Positions 37,608 to 46,185 are shown, counted from the first letter of the stretch. The stretch: 64,000 bases of DNA from Comamonas testosteroni (GCF_003569915.1 NZ_KZ984443.1:130821-194820), one strand, 5' to 3'. Program-made: numbers and translations. Notes: generated from the letters alone by a model not told the origin.

Positions 37608-38456
37608 AGTTTCCAGCGTCTGCTCCCGCGTAAACCGGAAGCGCGAGACCACGGCAATCTGGTCGGCCTTGCTGCGCATGGCCGGGCCAAAGTGGCCGTA
37701 GGGGCCAGCCGCGCGGGCGATGGCTTCGGCGCGGGTGTCCAGCATGCGGTTGCCCGAACCTTGCACGACTTCGGTGGAGAGCACACGGCCATCGTGGTTC
37801 ACGGTCAGGATCATGACCAGCTCGCCATAGAGCTTCTTGCCCTTGTGCTCGGGGAAATTCTCCGTGCCCTTGTCTTCGACCTTGCGGCGCAGCGCGTCGT
37901 AGTAGACGGCGTAGACCGCCTCCTTGGTGGCAGGGCTGATGTAGCGCTTCTTGGGGCGGGCGTTTTCTTCGTTGATGCGCTTTTCGATTTCGGCCAGCAT
38001 CTTGATCAGCTGCAGCCGCTTTTCTTCCTGCGCTTCCTGCTCCTTGGCATCTGCCGACAGGCGCGGATCCAGCGGCGGCAGGGAGGCGACCTGGTTGCGC
38101 AACTGGGTCAGCAGTTGCGCCTGCTGCACCTGCATGGCGTCGATCTGGCGCTGCTTTTCCTCAAAGTCATCGCCCACGGCTGTGAGCGCCGAGTAGGGCA
38201 TGGGGCTGGTGGCCCGGCCCTTGTCGGCGTCGCCGCCCCCGGCCAGTGCGGTCTGGGCAATGGCCTGGGCCTTGTCCGGCGTCTCGTTGGCGCGGGCGTT
38301 GACGAGGATGACTTCCAGCGGCGTGTCCTGAAACACGCGCTCGAAGCGCTCAGGGTCCACAAAGCGCACGGTCAGCAGCACGGCATGCACGGCAATGGAC
38401 ACGCCCAGCGCAATCTGCAGCGTGCTCAGTCGTTGAAGTGAAGAAGGCAGTTTCAC
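37596..38456 (-). CDS. TonB-like C-terminal domain protein
   Basis: A 286-residue envelope protein. Residues about 12-31 (LQIALGVSIAVHAVLLTVRFV) form an N-terminal signal anchor as in TonB. A long charged region from about 85 to 165 is rich in Gln, Glu and Lys and likely extends across the periplasm. The C-terminal ~100 residues (YYDALRRKVEDKGTENFP, then GELVMILTVNHDGRVLSTEVVQGSGNRMLD) match TonB C-terminal domains. No exbB/exbD genes are adjacent, so it may be an energy transducer for outer-membrane uptake or a TolA-like protein. It lies 26 bases downstream of the RNase gene. Confidence 0.75.
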   Translation of the reverse strand: MKLPSSLQRLSTLQIALGVSIAVHAVLLTVRFVDPERFERVFQDTPLEVILVNARANETPDKAQAIAQTALAGGGDADKGRATSPMPYSALTAVGDDFEEKQRQIDAMQVQQAQLLTQLRNQVASLPPLDPRLSADAKEQEAQEEKRLQLIKMLAEIEKRINEENARPKKRYISPATKEAVYAVYYDALRRKVEDKGTENFPEHKGKKLYGELVMILTVNHDGRVLSTEVVQGSGNRMLDTRAEAIARAAGPYGHFGPAMRSKADQIAVVSRFRFTREQTLETDVR

Positions 38457-38482
38457 GGCAGCGCTTGAACGAATGAAAGGGG

Positions 38483-40546
38483 TCAGGCCTGGGGCTTGTC
38501 GGCAGCGGGGGCTTCGGCGTCGTTCATGTCCACGGCAATGGAGATGGGGCCGGCCACGGCGTCGTCATCGTCATCGTCGCCTTCGGGCTGGGCATCGGCT
38601 TCGGCATCCAGGCGCTCGATCAACGTGCCGGAGATGTCGAGCGAAATCTCGTCGATCTCGCCGAGCTTCACACGCACATGCGCGCCGCGCGGCAGGTTTT
38701 GCGCGCCCAGCACGGGCAGCACCAGCGGCAGGTTATCGGCGCGCACCAGGAAGGAGCCGTTGGGGCCTTCCTTGAAGACGCTGGCCGTCAGCTCGGTGAT
38801 GCCGTTCTGCTCCAGGTACTTCAGCGTCCAGAAGCGCTCCATGCCAGCCTGATAGCCGTTGTAGGCGCTGTAGGCGCCATCGAAGCTGCTGATGATGCCG
38901 AACAGCTCGGCATCCTTGGGCTTGAACGGCGCGGCCAGGGCGGCGGTTGCGCCATGGCGGGCGCAGGCAATGATTTGCCACTGGTTGACCAGATCGGTAT
39001 AGCGGCGCAGCGGCGAGGTGGCCCAGGAATAGGCCTTCACGCCGATGCCGGCGTGGGGCAGGGCCTTGGTGCTCATGCGCACCTTCACGCCGGGGGCGAG
39101 GCTGGCCTGGCTGCGGTAGATGCCGGGCACGCCATGCTCGGCCAGCATCAGGCCCCAGGTGCTGTTGGCCACGATGGCGGCCTCCGCCACGATTAGGTCC
39201 AGAGGCGCGCCGCGCTTGCGCACGGTGATCTGCACGGTCTCGGAGCCATTGGGCTCGGCACCATCGTTGCCGACGAGGCGGAAGTTGTAGTCCGGGCGGC
39301 TGAAGTTCTCGGGCTTGCCGCGCACCACTTCGCGGTTGGCTTTGAGGAACTTGGACCAGCGCTGCAAAAATGTGAGCTCTTTGCGCTTATTCAACAAAGA
39401 CTCTGGTGTGTTTTCGACCTCAATCGAGGGGTCGGCCAGCCATTCCTCGGTCACGATGTGGTCGAGCTTGTCGTAGCGGAAGTTGACTTCCACGGGCACG
39501 CGCTCCAGACGGGTTTCGCTGGAAATCGTCTCCAGCGTTTCCTCGTTGATCTGCACATACAGCGACACGGCGGGGTTGGAGCGGCCTTCGTCCAGCGTGT
39601 AGATATGCACCACATCGTCGGGCAGCATGGTGATCTTGTAGCCCGGCATATAGACGGTGGACAGGCGGGCGCGGCCCAGTTTGTCCAGATCGCCGCCGGG
39701 CGTGATGGCCAGACCGGGCGCGGCAATGTGAATGCCGACGGTCACCGTGCCGGTGCCCAGGCCCGTGACGGACAGCGCATCGTCGATTTCGGTCGTGGCC
39801 GAATCGTCGATGGAGAAGGCCTGCACGTTGGCCACAGGCAGATCGGCCGGTGGCTGGGGCGCGGCCACGGCGGGAAAGCCCGTGCCCTTGGGGAAGTTAT
39901 CGAACAGAAAGCGCTTCCAGTGGAACTGGTAGGCCGAGTCGATGGCGCCGGCGCGGTGCAGCAGCTCCAGCGGAGCCATCTTGGTGGCGCGGCTGGCCTC
40001 AACCACGGCCTTGTACTCGGGCGCGTTCTTGTCGGGCTTGAACAGAATCTTGTAGAGCTGCTCGCGAATGGCCTGCGGGCATTCGGCACGGCCCAGTTCT
40101 TCGGCCCAAGCGTCGATCTGCTCCTGAATGGCTTTTTTCTTCTCGATGGCGGCCAGTGCCTGCTGCAGGATTTCGGCCGGGGCCTTCTTGAAGCGGCCCT
40201 TGCCAGCGCGACGGAAATAGTGCGGCGCGTCGTACAGACGGAACAGCGCTGCGGCCTGTTCGGTCAAGGTGGCCGATTCAGAGAAATAGTCACGCGCCAG
40301 GTCGGCAAAGCCGAACTCCTCATCGGGGGCAAATTCCCAGGCCAGGTCCAGCTCGATTTCTTCGGCCTTGGCCTGACCCTGAGCGATCAGCTCTGCAGGA
40401 GAGGGCTTTTCAAACTTGAGCAGGATATTGGCGGCCTTGACCTTGACTCGTTTGCCGGAGTCCAGTTCGACCTGGGCCGAGGATTCGGCTTCAGAGAGGA
40501 TGCGTCCGGCCAGAAATTTGCCGGCTTCTTCAAACAGTGCGTGCAT
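38483..40546 (-). CDS. RNase II/RNase R-family exoribonuclease (RNB domain)
   Basis: A 3'-5' hydrolytic exoribonuclease of 687 residues. The RNB catalytic domain is clear, with FSIDDSATTEIDDALSV near 245-261 supplying the metal-binding Asp cluster, the YMPGYKITMLP segment near 295-310, AVSLYVQINEE near 330, and SWATSPLRRYTDLVNQWQI near 510. The C-terminal segment resembles a short S1 fold (GAHVRVKLGEIDEISLDISG) followed by an acidic tail of Asp and Glu. The length is closer to RNase II (about 640) than RNase R (about 810). The start at 40546 gives MHALFEEAGKFLAGRIL; six further upstream codons are open. Confidence 0.88.
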   Translation of the reverse strand: MHALFEEAGKFLAGRILSEAESSAQVELDSGKRVKVKAANILLKFEKPSPAELIAQGQAKAEEIELDLAWEFAPDEEFGFADLARDYFSESATLTEQAAALFRLYDAPHYFRRAGKGRFKKAPAEILQQALAAIEKKKAIQEQIDAWAEELGRAECPQAIREQLYKILFKPDKNAPEYKAVVEASRATKMAPLELLHRAGAIDSAYQFHWKRFLFDNFPKGTGFPAVAAPQPPADLPVANVQAFSIDDSATTEIDDALSVTGLGTGTVTVGIHIAAPGLAITPGGDLDKLGRARLSTVYMPGYKITMLPDDVVHIYTLDEGRSNPAVSLYVQINEETLETISSETRLERVPVEVNFRYDKLDHIVTEEWLADPSIEVENTPESLLNKRKELTFLQRWSKFLKANREVVRGKPENFSRPDYNFRLVGNDGAEPNGSETVQITVRKRGAPLDLIVAEAAIVANSTWGLMLAEHGVPGIYRSQASLAPGVKVRMSTKALPHAGIGVKAYSWATSPLRRYTDLVNQWQIIACARHGATAALAAPFKPKDAELFGIISSFDGAYSAYNGYQAGMERFWTLKYLEQNGITELTASVFKEGPNGSFLVRADNLPLVLPVLGAQNLPRGAHVRVKLGEIDEISLDISGTLIERLDAEADAQPEGDDDDDDAVAGPISIAVDMNDAEAPAADKPQA

Positions 40547-40603
40547 AACCGCGCATTTTCCCACGAGCGAGCAACCCGGCGCAGGCAGAGTTCATGGCGC
40601 AGC

Positions 40604-41188
40604 TCAAGCCAGGGCCAGAAATTCGTCAATTCTGTCCAGGTACTCGGGGAAGTTGCTCAGGGCGTGATCACCGCCTTCCTGCACCAGCTGCAGCGCGTGG
40701 GGGTAGCGCTCGCTCATCTCGCGCCAATCCAGCACCTCGTCGCCCTGGGCAATCAGCACCAACTCCGGCGCTGCAGCCGTCATGGCGCTGGTGTCGAGCT
40801 GGCGCAGATCGTCAATGTATTCAGGGCGAAAGAAGAACACATCGTCCGGGTCATGCCAGTTGCTTTGCTCGCCAATGTGCTTTTCCAGGTCGCGGGCCGG
40901 GTTCACGGCGGGGTTGATCATCACGCTCTTGCAGCGCGCCAGCTGTGCCACCCAACTGGCGTAGTAACCACCAAGGGACGAGCCCACCACGGCCATGCTC
41001 TGGCGCGGCCAGTTGGCAATGCCCTCGGCAATCACAGCGGCGGCTTCGCGCGGCGAAGGTGGCAACTGTGGGCACCACCAGCGCACGCGCGAATGCCGGG
41101 CGCCGATGTGATCGCCCAGAATGCGGGCCTTGTTGGACTGGGGCGAGGAGCGAAAGCCGTGCAGATACAGCAGATGGGTGGTTGTCAT
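40604..41188 (-). CDS. YqiA/YcfP-family alpha/beta hydrolase
   Basis: A 194-residue small esterase-like protein. It starts MTTTHLLYLHGFRSSPQSNKARILG, the usual YqiA opening with the oxyanion HGF. The nucleophile elbow is GSSLGGYYA near residue 70 (catalytic Ser), and the C-terminal GGDHALSNFPEYL near 173-186 carries the His. YqiA of E. coli hydrolyses short acyl and palmitoyl-CoA substrates; the natural substrate is unknown. The ATG at 41188 is chosen because the family starts here; 15 more in-frame codons exist upstream. Confidence 0.85.
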   Translation of the reverse strand: MTTTHLLYLHGFRSSPQSNKARILGDHIGARHSRVRWWCPQLPPSPREAAAVIAEGIANWPRQSMAVVGSSLGGYYASWVAQLARCKSVMINPAVNPARDLEKHIGEQSNWHDPDDVFFFRPEYIDDLRQLDTSAMTAAAPELVLIAQGDEVLDWREMSERYPHALQLVQEGGDHALSNFPEYLDRIDEFLALA

Positions 41189-41368
41189 GGCGGCAATCTC
41201 CTCTTCTTGATAAGCAAACCTCGATGCAGCCATTGTGGCTGCCCATCTTCAAGACTAGCAGCGGGGAAGGCCTATGGGGCACTGAAATCGACACAACAGT
41301 GCTGCGCCGTCAGCAAAGCTCAACCCTGTAACGCACACGGCGCCCGGCTCCCACGATAATTGCGGCCC

Positions 41369-42550
41369 ATGTCCGCCACCGAATTTGACAAACCGTCGCT
41401 GCTGCAGCGCATTGTTCCGCTGTTTCGCGGCTTTGATTTCCTGCTGCTCCTGTTTGTCTGCCTGCTGGCCAGCGCAGGGCTGCTGGCCATGTATTCCTCG
41501 GGCTTTGACCACGGCACGCGCTTTACCGACCATGGCCGCAACATGCTGATTGCCGCAGGCCTGCTGTTCGTGATCGCCCAGATTCACCCACAGCAGCTGA
41601 TGAAGGTGGCCGTGCCGCTCTACACCCTGGGCGTAGCCCTGCTGGTGGCCGTGGCGCTGTTCGGCATCACCAAGAAGGGGGCGACGCGCTGGGTGAATGT
41701 GGGGGTGGTGATTCAGCCGTCCGAGCTGCTCAAGATCGCCACGCCGCTGATGCTGGCCTGGTGGTTCCAGCGCCGTGAGGGGAATCTGCGCGCTTCGGAC
41801 TTTGTCATTGCCTTTGTTCTGCTCATGATTCCCGTGGGCCTGATCATGAAGCAGCCCGATCTGGGCACTTCGCTGCTGGTGATGGCGGCCGGCCTGTCGG
41901 TCATCTTCTTTGCGGGCCTGCCCTGGAAGCTGATCGTGCCGCCCGTCGTCCTGGGTGTGATCGGCATCTTTCTTATCATCTGGTATGAGCCGCAACTGTG
42001 TGCCGACGGCGTGAGCTGGTACTTTCTGCATGACTACCAGCGCACACGGGTCTGTACCTTGCTGGACCCTACGCGAGACCCGCTGGGCAAGGGCTTTCAC
42101 ATCATTCAGGGCATGATTGCCATCGGCTCGGGTGGCATCTGGGGCAAGGGCTTCATGGCTGGCACGCAGACCCACCTGGAATTTATTCCCGAGCGCACCA
42201 CCGACTTCATCTTCGCGGCCTACTCCGAAGAATTCGGCCTTGTGGGCAATCTGTTCATCATCGTCTGCTTCCTGTTTCTGGTCTGGCGCGGGCTGGCGAT
42301 TGCCATGAACGCCAACTCGCTGTTCGGGCGTCTGATGGCAGGCGCGGTTTCCATGATCTTTTTTACCTATGCCTTTGTGAACATGGGCATGGTCAGTGGC
42401 ATCCTGCCCGTAGTGGGCGTGCCATTGCCCTTCATCAGCTATGGCGGCACAGCCATGGTGACGCTGGGGCTGTCACTGGGCGTGCTGATGTCCGTGTCCC
42501 GTGCGCAGCGGCAATTGCCGGGCGGAGATGGGCATATTCCCCATGCGTGA
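41369..42550 (+). CDS. rodA: Rod-shape SEDS glycosyltransferase RodA
   Basis: Polymerises lipid II during side-wall elongation. The 393-residue protein has about ten transmembrane segments with SEDS motifs: FIVAQIHPQQ, KKGATRWVNVGVVIQPSELLKI near 97-117, the KQPDLGTSLLVMAAGLSV segment near 160-177 carrying the essential Asp, and LPVVGVPLPFISYGGTAMVTL near 351-371. It is the elongation paralogue of ftsW at 24965. mreBCD and mrdA are not adjacent, unlike the usual rod operon. GATAAT lies 10 bases before the ATG and no ribosome site is seen, so the 5' UTR may be only a few bases. An alternative start lies 3 codons upstream. Confidence 0.95.
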   Translation: MSATEFDKPSLLQRIVPLFRGFDFLLLLFVCLLASAGLLAMYSSGFDHGTRFTDHGRNMLIAAGLLFVIAQIHPQQLMKVAVPLYTLGVALLVAVALFGITKKGATRWVNVGVVIQPSELLKIATPLMLAWWFQRREGNLRASDFVIAFVLLMIPVGLIMKQPDLGTSLLVMAAGLSVIFFAGLPWKLIVPPVVLGVIGIFLIIWYEPQLCADGVSWYFLHDYQRTRVCTLLDPTRDPLGKGFHIIQGMIAIGSGGIWGKGFMAGTQTHLEFIPERTTDFIFAAYSEEFGLVGNLFIIVCFLFLVWRGLAIAMNANSLFGRLMAGAVSMIFFTYAFVNMGMVSGILPVVGVPLPFISYGGTAMVTLGLSLGVLMSVSRAQRQLPGGDGHIPHA

Positions 42551-42706
42551 AGACCCGAAAGAGGGTAGGTTTGCTCTGAAAAATGAAGCTGCAAGTGCTT
42601 TCCCGATATACGCAACTGACTGATTTGATGCAAAATCGTGGCGTCAGGGCGGCGGGCTTAGATCGTTGAAAAATGTCAGTAGTTCCGTTCTGGGCCTTGC
42701 CTGGAG

Positions 42707-42723
42707 TGTAAACAGCGTTTACA
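42707..42723. promoter_or_regulatory. Operator-like palindrome between rodA and tldD
   Basis: TGTAAACAGCGTTTACA is a perfect inverted repeat with 7-base arms and a 3-base centre. Such a symmetric site suggests binding by a dimeric regulator; the regulator is unknown. Confidence 0.5.
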
Positions 42724-42834
42724 AACGCATCTGGAAGGGTCAAAAGACCGATCAAGCGGGAGCGGCGACGGCCCAGGAGGTTTCTGCAGTGCATAGCGGG
42801 CAGTGCAGAGACTTGGTCAGCGAAGAGAGTGAAT

Positions 42835-42889
42835 AGAGCGGAATGGTGTCCAGCCTGGTGGGATGACAACATTCCGCTCTTTCTTTTTT
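42835..42889 (+). terminator. Strong Rho-independent terminator before tldD
   Basis: AGAGCGGAATG at 42835-42845 pairs perfectly with CATTCCGCTCT at 42870-42880 around a 24-base loop, followed by TTCTTTTTTT. It could end the rodA transcript or an unknown short RNA. Confidence 0.8.
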
Positions 42890-42936
42890 TGGGGAAGCTG
42901 CTCGGCCTCCCGCGCGCGAGGACATGCAAGCCTGCC

Positions 42937-42942
42937 TACAAT
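42937..42942 (+). promoter_or_regulatory. Candidate -10 hexamer for tldD
   Basis: TACAAT at 42937-42942 ends 7 bases before the ATG at 42950. If used, the transcript would start at or next to the start codon. No good -35 was identified. Confidence 0.35.
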
Positions 42943-42949
42943 GCATTCC

Positions 42950-44410
42950 ATGATCTCCCGCGAACCCACCATCGAACGTCTGGCCACGGCCCGTCAATTG
43001 CTGCTTGAGCCCTTTGGCCTGGACGAGACCCATCTCTCCCGCGCACTGGCTGAAATCCGCTCGCATCAGGTGGATGACGCCGATCTCTACTTCCAGTACA
43101 CCCGTGCCGAAGGCTGGAGCCTGGAAGAAGGCATTGTCAAAACCGGATCCTTCTCCATTGACCAGGGCGTGGGCGTGCGCGCGGTGAGCGGCGAGAAGAC
43201 GGCTTTTGCCTATTCCGACGATATTTCCGAGGCTTCGCTGCTGGATGCTGCGCGCACCGTGCGCTCCATCTCGGCCGTTTCGCAAAACCGCCGCATCAAG
43301 GCCAGCGCGCCCAAGATTGCCAAGAGCCGCTCGCTTTATCCAGAGCTGGACCCCATCAGCACGCTGGACAGTACGGCCAAGGTCGAGCTGTTGGGCAAGG
43401 TGGAAAAGCTGGCCCGCGCCAAGGACCCGCGCGTCGTGCAGGTCATGGCCGGTCTGGCTAGCGAATACGACGTGGTGCTGGTGGCCCGTGCAGACGGCAC
43501 GCTGGCTGCCGACGTGCGCCCGCTGGTGCGTCTCTCCGTCACGGTGATTGCCGAGCAAAAAGGCCGCCGTGAAGTCGGCTCCTCCGGTGGCGGCGGCCGC
43601 TTTGGGCTGGCGTATTTCAGCGACGAGCAGATTAGCCAATATGTGGACGAGGCCGTGCATGCGGCCCTGGTCAACCTTGAATCACGCCCTGCGCCTGCGG
43701 GCGTGATGACGGTGGTACTGGGTTCGGGCTGGCCCGGCGTGCTGTTCCACGAAGCCGTGGGCCATGGACTGGAAGGCGACTTCAACCGCAAAGGCTCCAG
43801 CGCCTTCAGCGGCCGCATTGGTCAGCGCGTGGCCGCCAAGGGCGTCACCGTGCTGGACGACGGCACGATTGCTGATCGCCGTGGCTCGCTGAACGTGGAC
43901 GATGAAGGCCACGCCAGCCAGAGCAATGTGCTGATCGAGGACGGCATCCTCAAGGGCTATATCCAGGATTCGATGAATGCGCGCCTGATGGGCGCCAAGC
44001 CCACGGGCAATGGCCGCCGTGAAAGCTATGCGCACATCCCCATGCCGCGCATGACCAACACTTATATGCTGGGTGGCGACAAGGATCCGCAGGAAATCAT
44101 CGGCTCCATCAAGAAGGGGCTGTACGCCACCAACTTTGGCGGCGGTCAGGTGGACATCACCAGCGGCAAGTTCGTGTTCTCGGCCAGCGAAGCCTACTGG
44201 GTGGAAAACGGCAAGATTCAATACCCCGTCAAGGGCGCGACCATCATCGGCAGCGGCCCTGAATCGCTCAAACACATCAGCATGATCGGCAACGATATGC
44301 GTCTGGACTCGGGCGTGGGTACCTGCGGCAAGGAAGGTCAGAGCGTGCCTGTGGGCGTGGGCCAGCCCACGTTGCGCATCGACGGTCTGACCGTCGGCGG
44401 CACGGCCTGA
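42950..44410 (+). CDS. tldD: Metalloprotease TldD
   Basis: Zinc protease subunit that, with PmbA/TldE, degrades peptides and processes some modified peptides and gyrase poisons. From ATG 42950 it has 486 residues (489 from ATG 42941). The metal site HEAVGHGLEGDFNRKGSS is near residue 268, with the GRIGQRVAAKGVTVLDDGT segment after it and GGGQVDITSGKFVFSASEAYWVENGKI near 402-428. The N-terminal half has the substrate-channel fold. A GSGWPGVLFHEA stretch leads into the active site. pmbA is not in this window. Confidence 0.95.
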   Translation: MISREPTIERLATARQLLLEPFGLDETHLSRALAEIRSHQVDDADLYFQYTRAEGWSLEEGIVKTGSFSIDQGVGVRAVSGEKTAFAYSDDISEASLLDAARTVRSISAVSQNRRIKASAPKIAKSRSLYPELDPISTLDSTAKVELLGKVEKLARAKDPRVVQVMAGLASEYDVVLVARADGTLAADVRPLVRLSVTVIAEQKGRREVGSSGGGGRFGLAYFSDEQISQYVDEAVHAALVNLESRPAPAGVMTVVLGSGWPGVLFHEAVGHGLEGDFNRKGSSAFSGRIGQRVAAKGVTVLDDGTIADRRGSLNVDDEGHASQSNVLIEDGILKGYIQDSMNARLMGAKPTGNGRRESYAHIPMPRMTNTYMLGGDKDPQEIIGSIKKGLYATNFGGGQVDITSGKFVFSASEAYWVENGKIQYPVKGATIIGSGPESLKHISMIGNDMRLDSGVGTCGKEGQSVPVGVGQPTLRIDGLTVGGTA

Positions 44411-44438
44411 TTGAGCGCTTTCGCGCCATGAGGCGCTG

Positions 44439-44482
44439 AAATGACAAACCCCGTCTGTTATGCAGTACGGGGTTTGTCATTT
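44439..44482. terminator. Terminator after tldD
   Basis: AAATGACAAACCCCGT pairs perfectly over 16 bases with ACGGGGTTTGTCATTT, around a 12-base loop. The long stem with an A-run and a T-run may work in both directions. The following 44483-44729 stretch is AT-rich and carries no recognised gene. Confidence 0.85.
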
Positions 44483-44729
44483 CTGGGCGCGCTGGGCAGC
44501 CATCAAGACCGCTTTGAGCATGGACTTTTGGCGGTTTTTGAGTGCCCGTCGATGAAAACTGCTTTCAAGCTGAAAAATTGCATTGTTTCTGGTTTGAAAA
44601 GTTTTTATATCAAAAAAATTCAAAAAAAATAGAAATTTTGCAAAAATATTGCGTTTGGTATTTTTGTGAAATTGAGCGTGCTACAGAGGGAAAACCGGTT
44701 TAACAGAGGCGAGCTTCCCGGCGCTGATG

Positions 44730-44757
44730 TTGCAATGCAAAAGAGCTGTGCTACATT
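44730..44757 (+). promoter_or_regulatory. Candidate promoter of the aroG leader
   Basis: TTGCAA at 44730-44735 and TACATT at 44752-44757 are separated by 16 bases, with TGC directly before the -10 hexamer (extended -10). An AT-rich stretch lies further upstream. The predicted transcript start (44763-44766) coincides with the leader-peptide ATG at 44765. Confidence 0.5.
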
Positions 44758-44764
44758 GAAAGAC

Positions 44765-44827
44765 ATGCAAACGCAACGCGCTTATTTCTTTTACTTTTGG
44801 TTCTCGCCCCCGGCGGCTGAGAGGTAA
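44765..44827 (+). CDS. Aromatic leader peptide upstream of aroG
   Basis: A 20-codon reading frame with ATG at 44765 and TAA at 44825. Residues 7-13 read YFFYFWF: two Tyr, four Phe and one Trp in seven consecutive codons, which is very unlikely by chance and typical of attenuation leaders. It ends SPPAAER. A terminator lies 31 bases after the stop and a competing pairing exists (separate entry). The gene downstream, aroG, makes the common precursor of all three amino acids encoded, so stalling at these codons would report aromatic amino acid shortage. The function is an inference; no experimental evidence is available here. Confidence 0.7.
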   Translation: MQTQRAYFFYFWFSPPAAER

Positions 44828-44892
44828 ACGCGCGCACCCTGCAAACACCTCCCAAAGAACCGCCGAAGCTGCAAAGCCCGGCGGTTTTTTTT
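44807..44892 (+). promoter_or_regulatory. Predicted attenuator of aroG
   Basis: Terminator: AACCGCCG at 44858-44865 pairs with CGGCGGTT at 44879-44886, followed by eight T residues. Antiterminator: CGGCGG at 44811-44816 can instead pair with CCGCCG at 44860-44865, with an inner GAGGT/ACCTC pairing at 44821-44825 and 44847-44851. A ribosome stalled on the Tyr/Phe codons (44783-44803) would leave 44811-44825 free and favour antitermination; one that reaches the stop codon would cover it and let the terminator form. Confidence 0.65.
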
Positions 44893-44952
44893 CACCCCTA
44901 CGTTTCAGTAAACCCGGTTTTCATCGATCAAACATCCTCACGAAAGATTGCC

Positions 44953-46113
44953 ATGACTGCTCTGAACACTTCTTCCGCCGATTCCTGGTATCGCGCCGGC
45001 TCTCCCAAGACAGGCCAGACCGACGACGCACGTATCAAGGAAATCACAGTGTTACCCCCTCCAGAGCATCTGATTCGCTTCTTCCCCATTCGCGGCACCG
45101 CCGTGGAGACGCTGATCAGCGACACCCGCCGCAGCATCCACAACATCATGCGTGCGCAGGATGACCGCCTGCTGGTCATCGTCGGCCCTTGCTCCATCCA
45201 TGACCCAGCTGCCGCGCTGGACTACGCCCGCCGCCTGGCCGTGGTGCGCGAGCAGTACAAGGACACGCTGGAAGTGGTGATGCGCGTCTACTTCGAAAAG
45301 CCCCGCACCACCGTGGGCTGGAAGGGTCTGATCAACGACCCCTACCTGGACCAGAGCTACCGCATCGACGAAGGCCTGCGCATTGCACGCCAGTTGCTGA
45401 TCGATATCAACCGCATGGGCGTGCCTGCGGCCAGCGAGTTCCTGGATGTGATCTCGCCCCAGTACATCGGCGATCTGATCAGTTGGGGTGCGATTGGTGC
45501 CCGTACGACGGAAAGCCAGGTGCACCGCGAGCTGGCTTCGGGCATCTCGGCGCCCATCGGCTTCAAGAATGGCACGGACGGCAATATTCGCATCGCCACC
45601 GACGCCATCCAGTCGGCCAGCCGTGGTCACCACTTCCTGTCCGTGCACAAGAATGGCCAGGTCGCCATCGTGCACACGGGCGGTAACCAGGACTGCCACG
45701 TCATTCTGCGCGGCGGCAAGACGCCCAACTATGGCGCTGAGCATGTGACTGCCGCTTGCAAGGATCTGGAAGCTGCGGGCCTGACGCCTTCGCTGATGGT
45801 GGACTGCAGCCATGCCAACAGCAACAAGCAGCACGAGCGCCAGAAGGATGTGGCTCGCGATATCGCTGCTCAGATTGCCGGTGGTTCCAACAGCGTCTTC
45901 GGCGTGATGATCGAAGGCCATCTGGTCGGTGGTGCCCAGAAGTTCACCCCCGGCAAGGATGAAGTCTGCAACCTGACCTACGGCCAGAGCATTACCGATG
46001 CCTGCCTGGGCTGGGATGATTCCGTGGCTACGCTGGAAGAGCTGTCTCAGGCTGTGCAAAAGCGCCGTGCCGCCGCTGCTGAGGCCCGCAAGGAAGCAGA
46101 AGTCGCAGCTTAA
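44953..46113 (+). CDS. aroG: 3-deoxy-7-phosphoheptulonate (DAHP) synthase, class I
   Basis: Condenses phosphoenolpyruvate and erythrose-4-phosphate, the first step of the shikimate pathway. The 386-residue protein has the class I (AroFGH-type) motifs VIVGPCSIHDPAAALDYA near 75-93, YFEKPRTTVGWKGLINDP near 115-132, the NGTDGN segment near 207 and VDCSHANSNKQHERQ near 280-294. It has an extended N-terminus and an Ala/Glu-rich C-terminal tail compared with E. coli AroG (350). The upstream leader peptide and attenuator suggest control by aromatic amino acid supply. Which amino acid causes feedback inhibition cannot be told from the sequence alone. Confidence 0.95.
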   Translation: MTALNTSSADSWYRAGSPKTGQTDDARIKEITVLPPPEHLIRFFPIRGTAVETLISDTRRSIHNIMRAQDDRLLVIVGPCSIHDPAAALDYARRLAVVREQYKDTLEVVMRVYFEKPRTTVGWKGLINDPYLDQSYRIDEGLRIARQLLIDINRMGVPAASEFLDVISPQYIGDLISWGAIGARTTESQVHRELASGISAPIGFKNGTDGNIRIATDAIQSASRGHHFLSVHKNGQVAIVHTGGNQDCHVILRGGKTPNYGAEHVTAACKDLEAAGLTPSLMVDCSHANSNKQHERQKDVARDIAAQIAGGSNSVFGVMIEGHLVGGAQKFTPGKDEVCNLTYGQSITDACLGWDDSVATLEELSQAVQKRRAAAAEARKEAEVAA

Positions 46114-46131
46114 TCAGGTGAGTTGCTAAGC

Positions 46132-46165
46132 AAAAAGGCCACAGGTATTTGCCTGTGGCCTTTTT
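46132..46165. terminator. Bidirectional terminator between aroG and the YqcC-like gene
   Basis: AAAAAGGCCACAGG and CCTGTGGCCTTTTT pair perfectly over 14 bases around a 6-base loop, serving both converging transcripts. Confidence 0.92.
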
Positions 46166-46185
46166 ATTAGTTGCAACAACAGTGA

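Larger units (their letters stand above)
42551..42940 (+). other. Non-coding gap between rodA and tldD
   Basis: No gene is recognised here. The region holds a perfect 7-3-7 inverted repeat at 42707-42723 and a strong hairpin-plus-T terminator at 42835-42889 that is nearly 290 bases from the rodA stop. A small RNA ending at that terminator is possible but no clear promoter was found. Confidence 0.5.

Noticed and set aside
44441-44632. Short plus-strand frame after tldD
   Set aside because: It starts inside the terminator hairpin and runs into AT-rich DNA; no ribosome site or protein features.
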